From NCBI GenBank assembly GCA_031551725.1, contig JAVBNF010000021.1:1-64000 (forward strand): a stretch of 64,000 nt of DNA, written 5' to 3'. This document shows, piece by piece, positions 56,871 to 64,000 of this stretch. Positions within the stretch are counted from its first letter, which is position 1, and each line of letters begins with the position of its first letter. Source of the stretch: JAVBNF01 sp031551725 (GTDB lineage: Bacteria; Bacteroidota; Bacteroidia; Bacteroidales; P3). The position numbers were made by a program, and so were the translations under genes. A model generated the notes under the pieces. It was given only the letters and a program-made list of their open reading frames with translations, did not search any database and was not told the origin of the DNA.

Positions 56871-59579
56871 TTATTTGCTTCCTTTGATTGCAGCTTGCGC
56901 AGCAGCCAAACGGGCAATAGGCACGCGGAACGGAGAACAGCTCACGTAGTTTAATCCGTTTTTGAAACAGAATTCTACAGAAGCCGGATCGCCGCCTTGT
57001 TCGCCGCAGATACCTACTTTCAATTTTTCGCGAGTAGAACGTCCTTTTTGAACGGCTGTCGTGATTAATTGTCCAACACCGTCTTGGTCGATGGTTTGGA
57101 AAGGATCGGCTGCCAAAACTTTGGCATCAATATAATCGTGCATAAATCCGCTCACGTCGTCGCGGCTGAAGCCGAATGTCATTTGTGTCAAGTCGTTTGT
57201 ACCGAAAGAGAAGAACTCTGCGGTTTTAGCCATTTTGTCGGCCAACAAACAAGCACGCGGAATTTCAATCATTGTGCCGTACAAACAAACCAATTCGAGG
57301 CCTGATGATTTTTCGTAATCGGCTTTGATGCGGTCGAAGATTTTTTTTGTGATATCCAATTCAGCAACGTCGCAAGTTACAGGAACCATCAATTCCGGCA
57401 TTGGTTTTTTACCGGCTTTGATCAATTCGGCAGTAGCTTCGAACAATGCTTGAATTTGAGTTTCTGTAATTTCCGGATAGGAGATACCCAAACGAACACC
57501 ACGGTGTCCCATCATCGGGTTGGTTTCGTGCAATGAATCACCACGTTTTTGAATTTCTTCAAGAGAGATATTCAATGCTTTTGCCAATTCGGCTTGTTGA
57601 GCTTCGCTTTGTGGGATAAACTCGTGCAACGGCGGATCCAATAAACGGAATGTAACCGGTTTTGCATCCATGATTTCCAACGTCGCTTTGATGTCGTTTT
57701 TCATGTAAGGGAACAATGCTTTCAACGCTTCGCGGCGTTCGGCTTCGTTCGAACTCAAAATCATGCGGCGCAATTGGAACAATGGTTTTTCTGAATTTTT
57801 ACCGTAGAACATATGTTCCATACGGAAAAGACCGATACCTTCTGCGCCAAAATCCACAGCTGTTTTAGCATCTTCCGGAGTGTCGGCATTTGTACGAACG
57901 CCCATGGTGCGGAATTTGTCAACCATTTGCATGAATGCTTGGAAACGTGGATTTTCAGAAGCATCCATCAATTCCAAAGTTTCGTTATAAACGTGACCGC
58001 GCGTACCGTTCAAAGTGATCACATCGCCTTCCTTCAATACGATATTTGTACCGGCGATTTTAGCTTGTTTGGTATTTTCATTCACGTCAAGTGCACCTGC
58101 ACCAACGATACAGCATTTACCCCAACCGCGTGCTACAAGCGCAGCGTGTGAAGTCATACCGCCGAGAGCGGTCAAAATACCGTCGGCAGCGCGCATCCCT
58201 TCAACGTCTTCCGGATTGGTTTCTTTACGAACCAAGATTACTTTTTCGCCTTTGCGAGACCAAGCCACAGCGTCTTCTGCGGAGAAAACAACTTTTCCTA
58301 CAGCAGCGCCAGGACCAGCTGGCAAGCCTTTTACAATCGGAGTAGCTTTTGCTTCCGAAGCAGGATTTACGATAGGGTGGAGGAGCTCGTCTAATTGAGC
58401 CGGTTCAACACGCATCACGGCTTCTTTTTCGTCGATGCGTTTTTCTGCCAACATATCCATGGCCATGTTCAAAGCGGCAGTACCGGTACGTTTACCTACG
58501 CGGCATTGCAGCATGTACAACACACCGTCCTGGATGGTAAACTCGATATCCAACATGTCTTTGAACGTGTTTTCCAACACATCGCGGATGTCGCAAAGTT
58601 CTTTATAGGTGGTAGGCATCGCTTCTTGCATAGAAGGCAAATGCTTGTTTTGTTCGTTTTTAGTATCGTCGTTCAACGGGCTCGGTGTGCGGATACCTGC
58701 TACAACGTCTTCACCTTGTGCATTTACCAACCATTCGCCGTAGAACAAGTTCTCACCTGTAGCAGGGTTACGTGTGAAAGCAACCCCGGTAGCAGAGCCA
58801 TCGCCCATGTTTCCGAATACCATTGCTTGAACGTTAACCGCTGTTCCCCATGAATCAGGAATGCTTTCGATACGGCGGTAAGAAACGGCTTTTTTACCAT
58901 TCCAGCTTTTGAAAACGGCTTTGATAGCGCCTTCTAATTGAGCGGCTGCATCATCCGGAAATTCTTTGCCGATTACTTCTTTAACTTTCGTTTTGAAAGT
59001 ATCTGCAAGCGTTTTCAAATCATCAGCGCTCAAATCGGTATCGTTGTGAACACCTTTTTTGTGTTTGTATTCTTCGAGCAGGTCGTCGAGTTGGCGACGG
59101 ATATTTTTGTCCAAACCTTCGGCTTTATCCATAACCACGTCGGCGTACATCATGATGAGGCGGCGGTAAGAGTCGTAAACAAAGCGAGGATTGTTGGTTT
59201 TTTCAATCAAACCGGGGATGGTAGCGGAGCAAAGACCGATGTTCAACACGGTGTCCATCATACCGGGCATAGAGCTGCGGGCGCCCGAACGAGCCGAAAC
59301 CAAAAGCGGATTTTTGGCATCGCCGTATACAAGGCCCATATTTTTTTCCATTTCTTTAACGCCTTTCCATACCTCGTCCATAACTCCGGCAGGAAGTTGG
59401 CAGTTGTTTTCGTAATAATCTGTACAACATTCGGTTGTGATTGTTAAACCGGCAGGTACCGGAAGTCCTAACAAACACATTTCGGCAAGGTTGGCACCTT
59501 TACCGCCCAACAAGTTTTTCATGTCGGCTTTACCTTCTGCGGTCTTACCGCCAAAGGTATACACGTACTTTTTAGCCAT
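56871..59579 (-). CDS. ppdK: Pyruvate, phosphate dikinase
   Basis: PpdK interconverts pyruvate, ATP and phosphate with PEP, AMP and pyrophosphate. In fermenting anaerobes it can serve glycolysis with pyrophosphate or gluconeogenesis. The 902 residues begin with the ATP-grasp domain (GGKGANLAEM). The swivelling phosphohistidine domain has GGMTSHAALVARGWGKCC near residue 475. The PEP-binding TIM barrel ends with CGEQGGDPASVEFC and the YVSCSPFRVPIARLAAAQ signature. Its own promoter and terminator bracket it. Confidence 0.97.
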   Translation of the reverse strand: MAKKYVYTFGGKTAEGKADMKNLLGGKGANLAEMCLLGLPVPAGLTITTECCTDYYENNCQLPAGVMDEVWKGVKEMEKNMGLVYGDAKNPLLVSARSGARSSMPGMMDTVLNIGLCSATIPGLIEKTNNPRFVYDSYRRLIMMYADVVMDKAEGLDKNIRRQLDDLLEEYKHKKGVHNDTDLSADDLKTLADTFKTKVKEVIGKEFPDDAAAQLEGAIKAVFKSWNGKKAVSYRRIESIPDSWGTAVNVQAMVFGNMGDGSATGVAFTRNPATGENLFYGEWLVNAQGEDVVAGIRTPSPLNDDTKNEQNKHLPSMQEAMPTTYKELCDIRDVLENTFKDMLDIEFTIQDGVLYMLQCRVGKRTGTAALNMAMDMLAEKRIDEKEAVMRVEPAQLDELLHPIVNPASEAKATPIVKGLPAGPGAAVGKVVFSAEDAVAWSRKGEKVILVRKETNPEDVEGMRAADGILTALGGMTSHAALVARGWGKCCIVGAGALDVNENTKQAKIAGTNIVLKEGDVITLNGTRGHVYNETLELMDASENPRFQAFMQMVDKFRTMGVRTNADTPEDAKTAVDFGAEGIGLFRMEHMFYGKNSEKPLFQLRRMILSSNEAERREALKALFPYMKNDIKATLEIMDAKPVTFRLLDPPLHEFIPQSEAQQAELAKALNISLEEIQKRGDSLHETNPMMGHRGVRLGISYPEITETQIQALFEATAELIKAGKKPMPELMVPVTCDVAELDITKKIFDRIKADYEKSSGLELVCLYGTMIEIPRACLLADKMAKTAEFFSFGTNDLTQMTFGFSRDDVSGFMHDYIDAKVLAADPFQTIDQDGVGQLITTAVQKGRSTREKLKVGICGEQGGDPASVEFCFKNGLNYVSCSPFRVPIARLAAAQAAIKGSK

Positions 59580-59625
59580 TTACGTTTCTTTTTTTAGTGA
59601 TTCTTTATAATAATTTTTGAACGTG

Positions 59626-59633
59626 CAAATGTA
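59626..59633 (-). promoter_or_regulatory. -7 box of ppdK
   Basis: TACATTTG on the minus strand, 47 bases upstream of the ppdK ATG. Confidence 0.6.
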
Positions 59634-59760
59634 CGAAAATTAATTGAGAATTGAAAGTTGAGGATGGAGAATGTTGAAAACTATTGCAATATGTTAGAAA
59701 CTAAAAAAGAAAATAAATTAAATACTTAGAAACTGTTAAAAAAATTAAACAAAAATTCTT

Positions 59761-59840
59761 TTAGACAGGATTAACAAGATTTACAGGATGATTTTGCCGA
59801 AGGCAAAATAAAACATGTTAATCTTGTTAATCCTGTCTAA
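59761..59840. repeat. 21-bp inverted repeat with nested hairpin
   Basis: TTAGACAGGATTAACAAGAT plus T (59761-59781) is the exact inverse of 59820-59840. Inside lies a second hairpin ATTTTGCC-GAA-GGCAAAAT (59791-59809). It sits 15 bases after the carbonic anhydrase stop and may terminate that operon, but its size suggests a mobile palindromic element. Confidence 0.7.
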
Positions 59841-59855
59841 AAATTAAACAATTTC

Positions 59856-60686
59856 TTACAACTTTTCCACGGTCCGCCCGTTCAAAGGTTGCACAGGGCG
59901 ATAATTATTCGGATACATTTCGCGAAAAGCTCTAATTTGAGTTTCCGATAGTTCAATAGGTTGATTGAAAATAATCCATCTTACATTTTCATTGGTAGGA
60001 GGTGTGGTTAACGAACCGTTGTAAGAATATAGCGAACCTCCGACCATGATGGGACCGATTTGTTTGGTAATATCAATGGGCGTTTTTAAACGTATTTCTT
60101 GATTTGTTTTTGGTAAATTTGCAAAAATCTCTTTGAAGGCTTCGTTTTCTTTTCCGGTTTCAATCCAGCTACCGACAACTACGATTTCATTCTTATCCGA
60201 TTTAAAAACAAAATGCACTTCCATCGGAAAGTGTTTGTTGTTTAAAGTATGCTCGCTTAGGCTGTGAAAATGAAATTGTTGTAGGTGGTATTTGGAGTTG
60301 TCAATTGTCAACGCAAATGTGTCGACAGGAAAAACTTCTATGCTGTGTCCATTATTCCGAACGCCAAAAGTAATATTTTGCATGCTGAAATTAATGTCAT
60401 ACTCATCCGGAATGCCGATGCCGTCGAAGTCGTCAATATCTATAGAAATTATATTTTCAGAATTAATATCAATTGGGGATTGAGCTTTGCCGGTTTGAGC
60501 AATCGCAAAATCATCGCATAATTTATACCAATTGGCCGGGCCGGTTGCGCTGTCATAAGACCAGTGAACATGCGAACAATCTTTATGCGTTTGCGCGAAG
60601 GAAATTGTTGCGAAACTGCATATAAGAAGCGTGAAAATATAAAAAATAGTAGAACGTTTTACATCCATAATTTTAAATTTATGCAT
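59856..60686 (-). CDS. Alpha-type carbonic anhydrase, exported
   Basis: The enzyme interconverts CO2 and bicarbonate. A signal peptide (IFYIFTLLICSFATISFAQ) places it in the periplasm. The alpha-class hallmarks are HVHWSYDSATGPANW, QSPIDI, the zinc ligands in QFHFHSLSEH and EVHFVF, and YNGSLTTPP. I chose the ATG at 60686, which overlaps the stop of the upstream glycosyltransferase (TAATG; 276 residues). The ATG at 60668 is a possible alternative. It is the third gene of a minus-strand operon with a desulfidase-like enzyme and a glycosyltransferase. Confidence 0.93.
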   Translation of the reverse strand: MHKFKIMDVKRSTIFYIFTLLICSFATISFAQTHKDCSHVHWSYDSATGPANWYKLCDDFAIAQTGKAQSPIDINSENIISIDIDDFDGIGIPDEYDINFSMQNITFGVRNNGHSIEVFPVDTFALTIDNSKYHLQQFHFHSLSEHTLNNKHFPMEVHFVFKSDKNEIVVVGSWIETGKENEAFKEIFANLPKTNQEIRLKTPIDITKQIGPIMVGGSLYSYNGSLTTPPTNENVRWIIFNQPIELSETQIRAFREMYPNNYRPVQPLNGRTVEKL

Positions 60687-61810
60687 TAAAGAACTTTTTC
60701 GATGGTATTCCAAAGCTGTTCGGCGGAGCGATCCCAGCTGAAATGTTGGCGACGTTCGATGCCTTTTTTGATCATTTCCGAACGGAATTTTTCTTCAAAA
60801 GCTAATTTTTGCATGGCCTGCATGATACTTTCAACCGAATGCGGATCGCAATAAACAGCTGCATTGCCGGCAATTTCGGGCATTGCCGTGAGGTCGGAGG
60901 TGATAACAGCGGTTTCGGTTTCAAAAGCCTCTAAAATCGGAATGCCGAACCCTTCATACAAAGATGCATACATCAACGCAATGGAAGCCGCCGTCAAACG
61001 GCTTAATTCCGAAGATTCCATCCGTTTATAAAAAATAATTTCTTTGACATATTTCATCTGTCTGAGCGTATGACGGAGTTCGTCGTCGCACCACATGCTG
61101 GTTCCTACAACAATAAATTTGATATTGCTGCCTGTTCGTTCTTTGAATAAATCAAACGCTAAAAGTTGATTTTTAAGGTTTTTTCTTTTGTGAATGGAGC
61201 CTACAAAAATAAAATATGGACAATTGTATGCGTAAGTTTTTCTCACTTCCGCTTTTTCAAATTCAGAAATAGGGTAAAACAATTCGCTGGCCGCATTATA
61301 CACAACATCAATGCGGTCTTCCGGAATGCCGTAAGTTTTAATGATGTCTTGTTTGGTGAATTCGGAAACAGCAGCAATACGATTCGAATGTTGAGCATAT
61401 TTATGAGCATGTCGCAAATAATACTTGCGATGCATAACGTTTTCAATGTATTCGGGATGATGCTCGAAATTCAAATCATGAATGACATTCACCGTTTTTA
61501 CATTCGAACGCAAACTTACAAAACCGTCGGTAGATAAAAATACATCGGGTTTCCACTTGTGCAAAGCATAAGGGATGCTGTATTCAAAATATAAATGCCA
61601 TAAAAACGGATGGCGCGATTGCGGCATTAGTGTTACCGGAATAATATTTGGAGAAGTGATGAACGAACTGTCGTAAGGACGGTCGAAAAGGAAAATAAAC
61701 TCATCTTCGAGATGGTTTCTGGTAATGCGTTTTAATGTTTGGAACGTAAAACGTCCAATGCCTTCCAACCGGTTTTTCAGCAGGAGGCGCGTGTTGACTG
61801 CAATTCTCAT
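60686..61810 (-). CDS. Family 4 glycosyltransferase
   Basis: This 374-residue GT-B-fold glycosyltransferase retains anomeric configuration and probably uses a nucleotide sugar. The N-terminal half starts MRIAVNTRLLLKNRLEGIGRF. The C-terminal half contains the donor-binding region with the EX7E motif in EGFGIPILEAFE and AMPEIAGNAAVYCDP. It has no membrane segment. Donor and acceptor are unknown. It begins 7 bases after the desulfidase-like gene, and its stop overlaps the carbonic anhydrase start. Confidence 0.93.
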   Translation of the reverse strand: MRIAVNTRLLLKNRLEGIGRFTFQTLKRITRNHLEDEFIFLFDRPYDSSFITSPNIIPVTLMPQSRHPFLWHLYFEYSIPYALHKWKPDVFLSTDGFVSLRSNVKTVNVIHDLNFEHHPEYIENVMHRKYYLRHAHKYAQHSNRIAAVSEFTKQDIIKTYGIPEDRIDVVYNAASELFYPISEFEKAEVRKTYAYNCPYFIFVGSIHKRKNLKNQLLAFDLFKERTGSNIKFIVVGTSMWCDDELRHTLRQMKYVKEIIFYKRMESSELSRLTAASIALMYASLYEGFGIPILEAFETETAVITSDLTAMPEIAGNAAVYCDPHSVESIMQAMQKLAFEEKFRSEMIKKGIERRQHFSWDRSAEQLWNTIEKVL

Positions 61811-61817
61811 ACCAGAA

Positions 61818-63101
61818 CTACTTGCACATCATTATTTCCAGTAATTTGGCATCCGTTTCATTCATGCCTTCGGAGGCGATAATGCCGATGTTGTGGATTG
61901 TTTTTTCAACATCATCATCAATGATACCGTCGGTTCCGGTAACGCAAACATTGTCCATGGCCAGCAACGCCGATTGAATGGCGGCAGAAGTGCCTGTGGC
62001 AACTTTTAGTGCGCAGCCTAATTTAGCGCCGTCGCAAATCAATCCGGTTAAATTGGCAACCATGTTTTTAATGGAGAATTCAATTTGTTCTTCCGTTCCG
62101 CCCATTAAATAAGTGATTCCGCAAGCAGATCCTGTTGATGCAACCACGCAGCCGCATGCCGCAGAAAGGCGTCCGAACGTTTTTTTGATATGAATAACCG
62201 TTAGATTGCTGATGAGTAAAGCGCGTGCTAATTGCTCTTCGCCGGAATTAAAATGTTCGGCAGCCACTAAAACGGGCAGCATGGCCGTGATGCCTTGGTT
62301 TCCACTTCCGGAGTTGCTCATGGCAGGAAGCATAGCGCCCGACATGCGTGCTTCCGATGCAGCGGCGGTGACATAAATTGCTTTATCTTCGAACGTTTGA
62401 CAATTGCGCATTTCGGAGCGATGTTGCAAACTGGCGGCAATTCCCAAGCCCGGCTTGTATTCCAATCCAAAATCCGATAATTTTTTATTCATGCGCGCAC
62501 CATCCAAAATAAAAGCGATATCGCTGAAAGGAACGGTGGTTGCAAATTCGTAAATCTCTTTGATGCTAACATCGAAATCGTTTGTCGCTGTGGCTGATTT
62601 TTCTTCCGATTGAGCGGATTTTTTTTCAACAACAGTGCCGTTTTTAATAACAAGCGTGATGCTGTTGTGAATTTTTTCAATAATCGCAGTTGCCGTATCC
62701 GTAGCGGATTTGCACGTCGCTTCAATATATAACTTCTCGTCGGTTTTCTTACTTTTAACTGTAATTTTTTTGTCGGCAACTAACCGTTTAGCTTTATTTA
62801 CAAGCTCTTCATTGACATCTTTGAGTACTTCGAGTCCATTGGCCGAACTTCCGCACATGGTTCCGAGAGCAGCGGCGATGTCGAGGCCGATCATGCCGGT
62901 GCCGGGAATTCCCACGCCGATGCCGTTTTTATAAATATTCCCGCTTACCCAAACTTCAGTCTGTTGCGGTTCTTGTCCGAGCGTTTCGCGGGCTTTGGCC
63001 ACTGCAAGAGCAACGGCAATCGGTTCGGTACAGCCTAAAGCAGGAACAACTTCCCGCTTGATAAGCGCAATAATTTCTTTGTTTTTTTCGCTTGTTGTCA
63101 T
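61818..63101 (-). CDS. UPF0597/CyuA-like L-cysteine desulfidase or serine dehydratase-like protein
   Basis: This 427-residue cytoplasmic protein belongs to the YhaM/CyuA (UPF0597) family. Members bind an oxygen-sensitive [4Fe-4S] cluster and act as cysteine desulfidase. Its alpha and beta parts resemble iron-sulfur serine dehydratase. The typical PALGCTEPIAVALAVAKA motif is near the start, and SGSGNQGITAMLPV and the later AACGCVVASTGSACGI carry further conserved cysteines. The -7 box lies only 19 bases upstream of this ATG. A second ATG at 63113, giving four more residues, would be nearly leaderless. Confidence 0.88.
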   Translation of the reverse strand: MTTSEKNKEIIALIKREVVPALGCTEPIAVALAVAKARETLGQEPQQTEVWVSGNIYKNGIGVGIPGTGMIGLDIAAALGTMCGSSANGLEVLKDVNEELVNKAKRLVADKKITVKSKKTDEKLYIEATCKSATDTATAIIEKIHNSITLVIKNGTVVEKKSAQSEEKSATATNDFDVSIKEIYEFATTVPFSDIAFILDGARMNKKLSDFGLEYKPGLGIAASLQHRSEMRNCQTFEDKAIYVTAAASEARMSGAMLPAMSNSGSGNQGITAMLPVLVAAEHFNSGEEQLARALLISNLTVIHIKKTFGRLSAACGCVVASTGSACGITYLMGGTEEQIEFSIKNMVANLTGLICDGAKLGCALKVATGTSAAIQSALLAMDNVCVTGTDGIIDDDVEKTIHNIGIIASEGMNETDAKLLEIMMCK

Positions 63102-63119
63102 TTTACTACACATAAAATG

Positions 63120-63127
63120 CAAAGGTA
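63120..63127 (-). promoter_or_regulatory. -7 box of the desulfidase-glycosyltransferase-carbonic anhydrase operon
   Basis: TACCTTTG on the minus strand, immediately upstream of the desulfidase-like start. Confidence 0.65.
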
Positions 63128-63159
63128 CAAAATAATTATTAATGGGAAACAGTGTTATG

Positions 63160-64000
63160 TTATAATTTTTTCTTTTTAGGTAGTTTCTTTGTGCTCTTTT
63201 CGATTTTCTTTTCATCGTTTGCAGCACGCCGTTCAAGTTTTTTAATATCTTCAGATGCCGGAAGGTCTTCAGGTTTTATATTTCTTTTTCCAAGCATGCT
63301 TCTAACTGTCTTATTGTTTTGAATATGTTCCACCGTTATTAGGTGCTCTCCTTGTAGATCATTAACTTCAACATTGTAGTTTGTCATTTCTGTTGCAAGG
63401 TTTTTAGCCGCAATTGTCAATGTGGGAAGGAAATCCGCTAATGGACGGTTAGATTGTATTCCTAAACGCTGCTTCATCTCTTCGGTTGTGTGTCCACCGA
63501 ATAGAGCTGTATCTCCGTGAGAACGTATTCGTGCAAAGCCTTTGTCGTCCACGCCGCGTTCAAAAATATTTTGCGAAAGTTGTTTTTCAGAAGCTCGAAG
63601 TTTTTCTCTGCTCTCTAAACGGGATAGTAAGTTCAACCGTTCTTCGATAAGTTCTGCTTTGCGTGTTTGCAGAGCAAAATAGCTTTGCGCAAAAGCGATC
63701 TCTTCTTTTTTGGGATCACCATTTTGAGCAATTAAATAGCAGGCATACCTGGTCAAAATAAAATCCTCTAAAGGTCGCTTTGCACCGCTCCCTAATTCGA
63801 CCATTTTCGTGACCTCACGAAAATGGTCATCGATGCTGATTCCTTGAGATTTACACGAATCAATAGCGCGATGAATAGCGACTGTAAAGTTTTCCCACCG
63901 TGCGTATCCTAAAATAGCTTGAAGTTCGCGTGCGCTCCAGATTTCTATCTGTTCAGTATTATCATCGCTGCTAATGAATTGTGTTATCTGATCAAATTTA
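63160..64000 (-). CDS. dinD: DNA damage-inducible protein D, 5' end outside window
   Basis: The frame continues past an internal ATG at 63804 to the window edge, so the gene starts further right. The visible 279 codons carry the DinD pattern: an N-terminal BRO/KilA-N-like part (WSARELQAILGYARWENF), then VTKMVELGSGAKR, LTRYACYLIAQNGDPKKEEIAFAQSYFA and SHGDTALFGGHTTEEMKQRLG. It ends in a lysine-rich tail. In E. coli DinD is SOS-induced and inhibits RecA filaments. No LexA site can be judged because the promoter is outside. The gene is often horizontally acquired. Confidence 0.92.
   Translation of the reverse strand, partial: KFDQITQFISSDDNTEQIEIWSARELQAILGYARWENFTVAIHRAIDSCKSQGISIDDHFREVTKMVELGSGAKRPLEDFILTRYACYLIAQNGDPKKEEIAFAQSYFALQTRKAELIEERLNLLSRLESREKLRASEKQLSQNIFERGVDDKGFARIRSHGDTALFGGHTTEEMKQRLGIQSNRPLADFLPTLTIAAKNLATEMTNYNVEVNDLQGEHLITVEHIQNNKTVRSMLGKRNIKPEDLPASEDIKKLERRAANDEKKIEKSTKKLPKKKKL

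Noticed and set aside
1..64000. CRISPR arrays, rRNA genes, prophage
   Set aside because: No regularly spaced direct repeats, no rRNA sequence and no phage structural genes are visible. dinD and the toxin-antitoxin pairs alone do not support a prophage.

Overview
The window looks like a chromosome segment of a Bacteroidota bacterium, most likely order Bacteroidales. Supporting evidence: many genes are preceded by the Bacteroidota -7 box TAnnTTTG rather than TATAAT; LpxC and FabZ are fused; several secreted proteins carry C-terminal type IX secretion (T9SS) sorting domains; a TonB receptor sits beside a DUF4249 protein; and the base composition is AT-rich. Hybrid cluster protein, [FeFe]-hydrogenase-type protein, pyruvate phosphate dikinase and acetate kinase suggest a fermentative anaerobe. 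Two superoxide dismutases and a peroxidase suggest it tolerates some oxygen.

Layout. 1-740: 3' part of a FISUMP-domain gene. 0.9-4.9 kb (-): lpxC/fabZ-lpxA-argS. 5.1-8.6 kb (+): histidine kinase, response regulator, superoxide dismutase, shikimate kinase. 8.6-10.6 kb (-): cytidine deaminase and POT transporter. 10.7-11.9 kb: two tRNAs around a secreted protein. 12.1-12.7 kb: PIN-type toxin-antitoxin pair. 12.9-14.1 kb: structured RNA A and two lipoproteins. 14.2-18.9 kb: yidC, yebC, dprA, higBA. 19-23 kb (-): ackA, rpmB, def, ruvX, ribBA. 23-25.4 kb: RNA B and a FISUMP gene. 25.6-31.3 kb: hcp and two tandemly duplicated T9SS cargo genes. 31.4-36.2 kb: peroxidase, pnp, rpsO, an envelope protein. 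36.4-40.4 kb: DUF4136 lipoprotein, TonB receptor, DUF4249. 40.4-45.9 kb (-): DUF58, trxA, pth, rplY, prs, a lamin-tail protein. 46-48.5 kb: asd and an AAA ATPase. 48.5-51.6 kb: RNA C, a FISUMP gene, a REP-associated transposase. 51.7-59.6 kb: calcium-type P-ATPase, secreted SOD, [FeFe]-hydrogenase-like protein, ppdK. 59.8-64 kb (-): carbonic anhydrase, glycosyltransferase, cysteine-desulfidase-like protein, partial dinD.

Most of the window is ordinary housekeeping; the interest lies in the FISUMP neighbourhoods. Two of the three FISUMP genes end in a GC-rich stretch dominated by NNC codons just before a conserved GxSVRC tail. This is the signature of the variable region of a diversity-generating retroelement (DGR). 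No reverse transcriptase or template repeat is visible in the window, so these would be distal targets. A family of about 165-nt rod-shaped RNAs occurs three times, each with its own promoter and a U-tract end. The three copies show compensatory changes in several helices and may be 6S-like. REP palindromes lie inside the 5' ends of two FISUMP genes and inside the REP-associated transposase itself, always keeping the reading frame. The tandem duplication of the T9SS cargo gene copied the first codons of hcp as a fossil.
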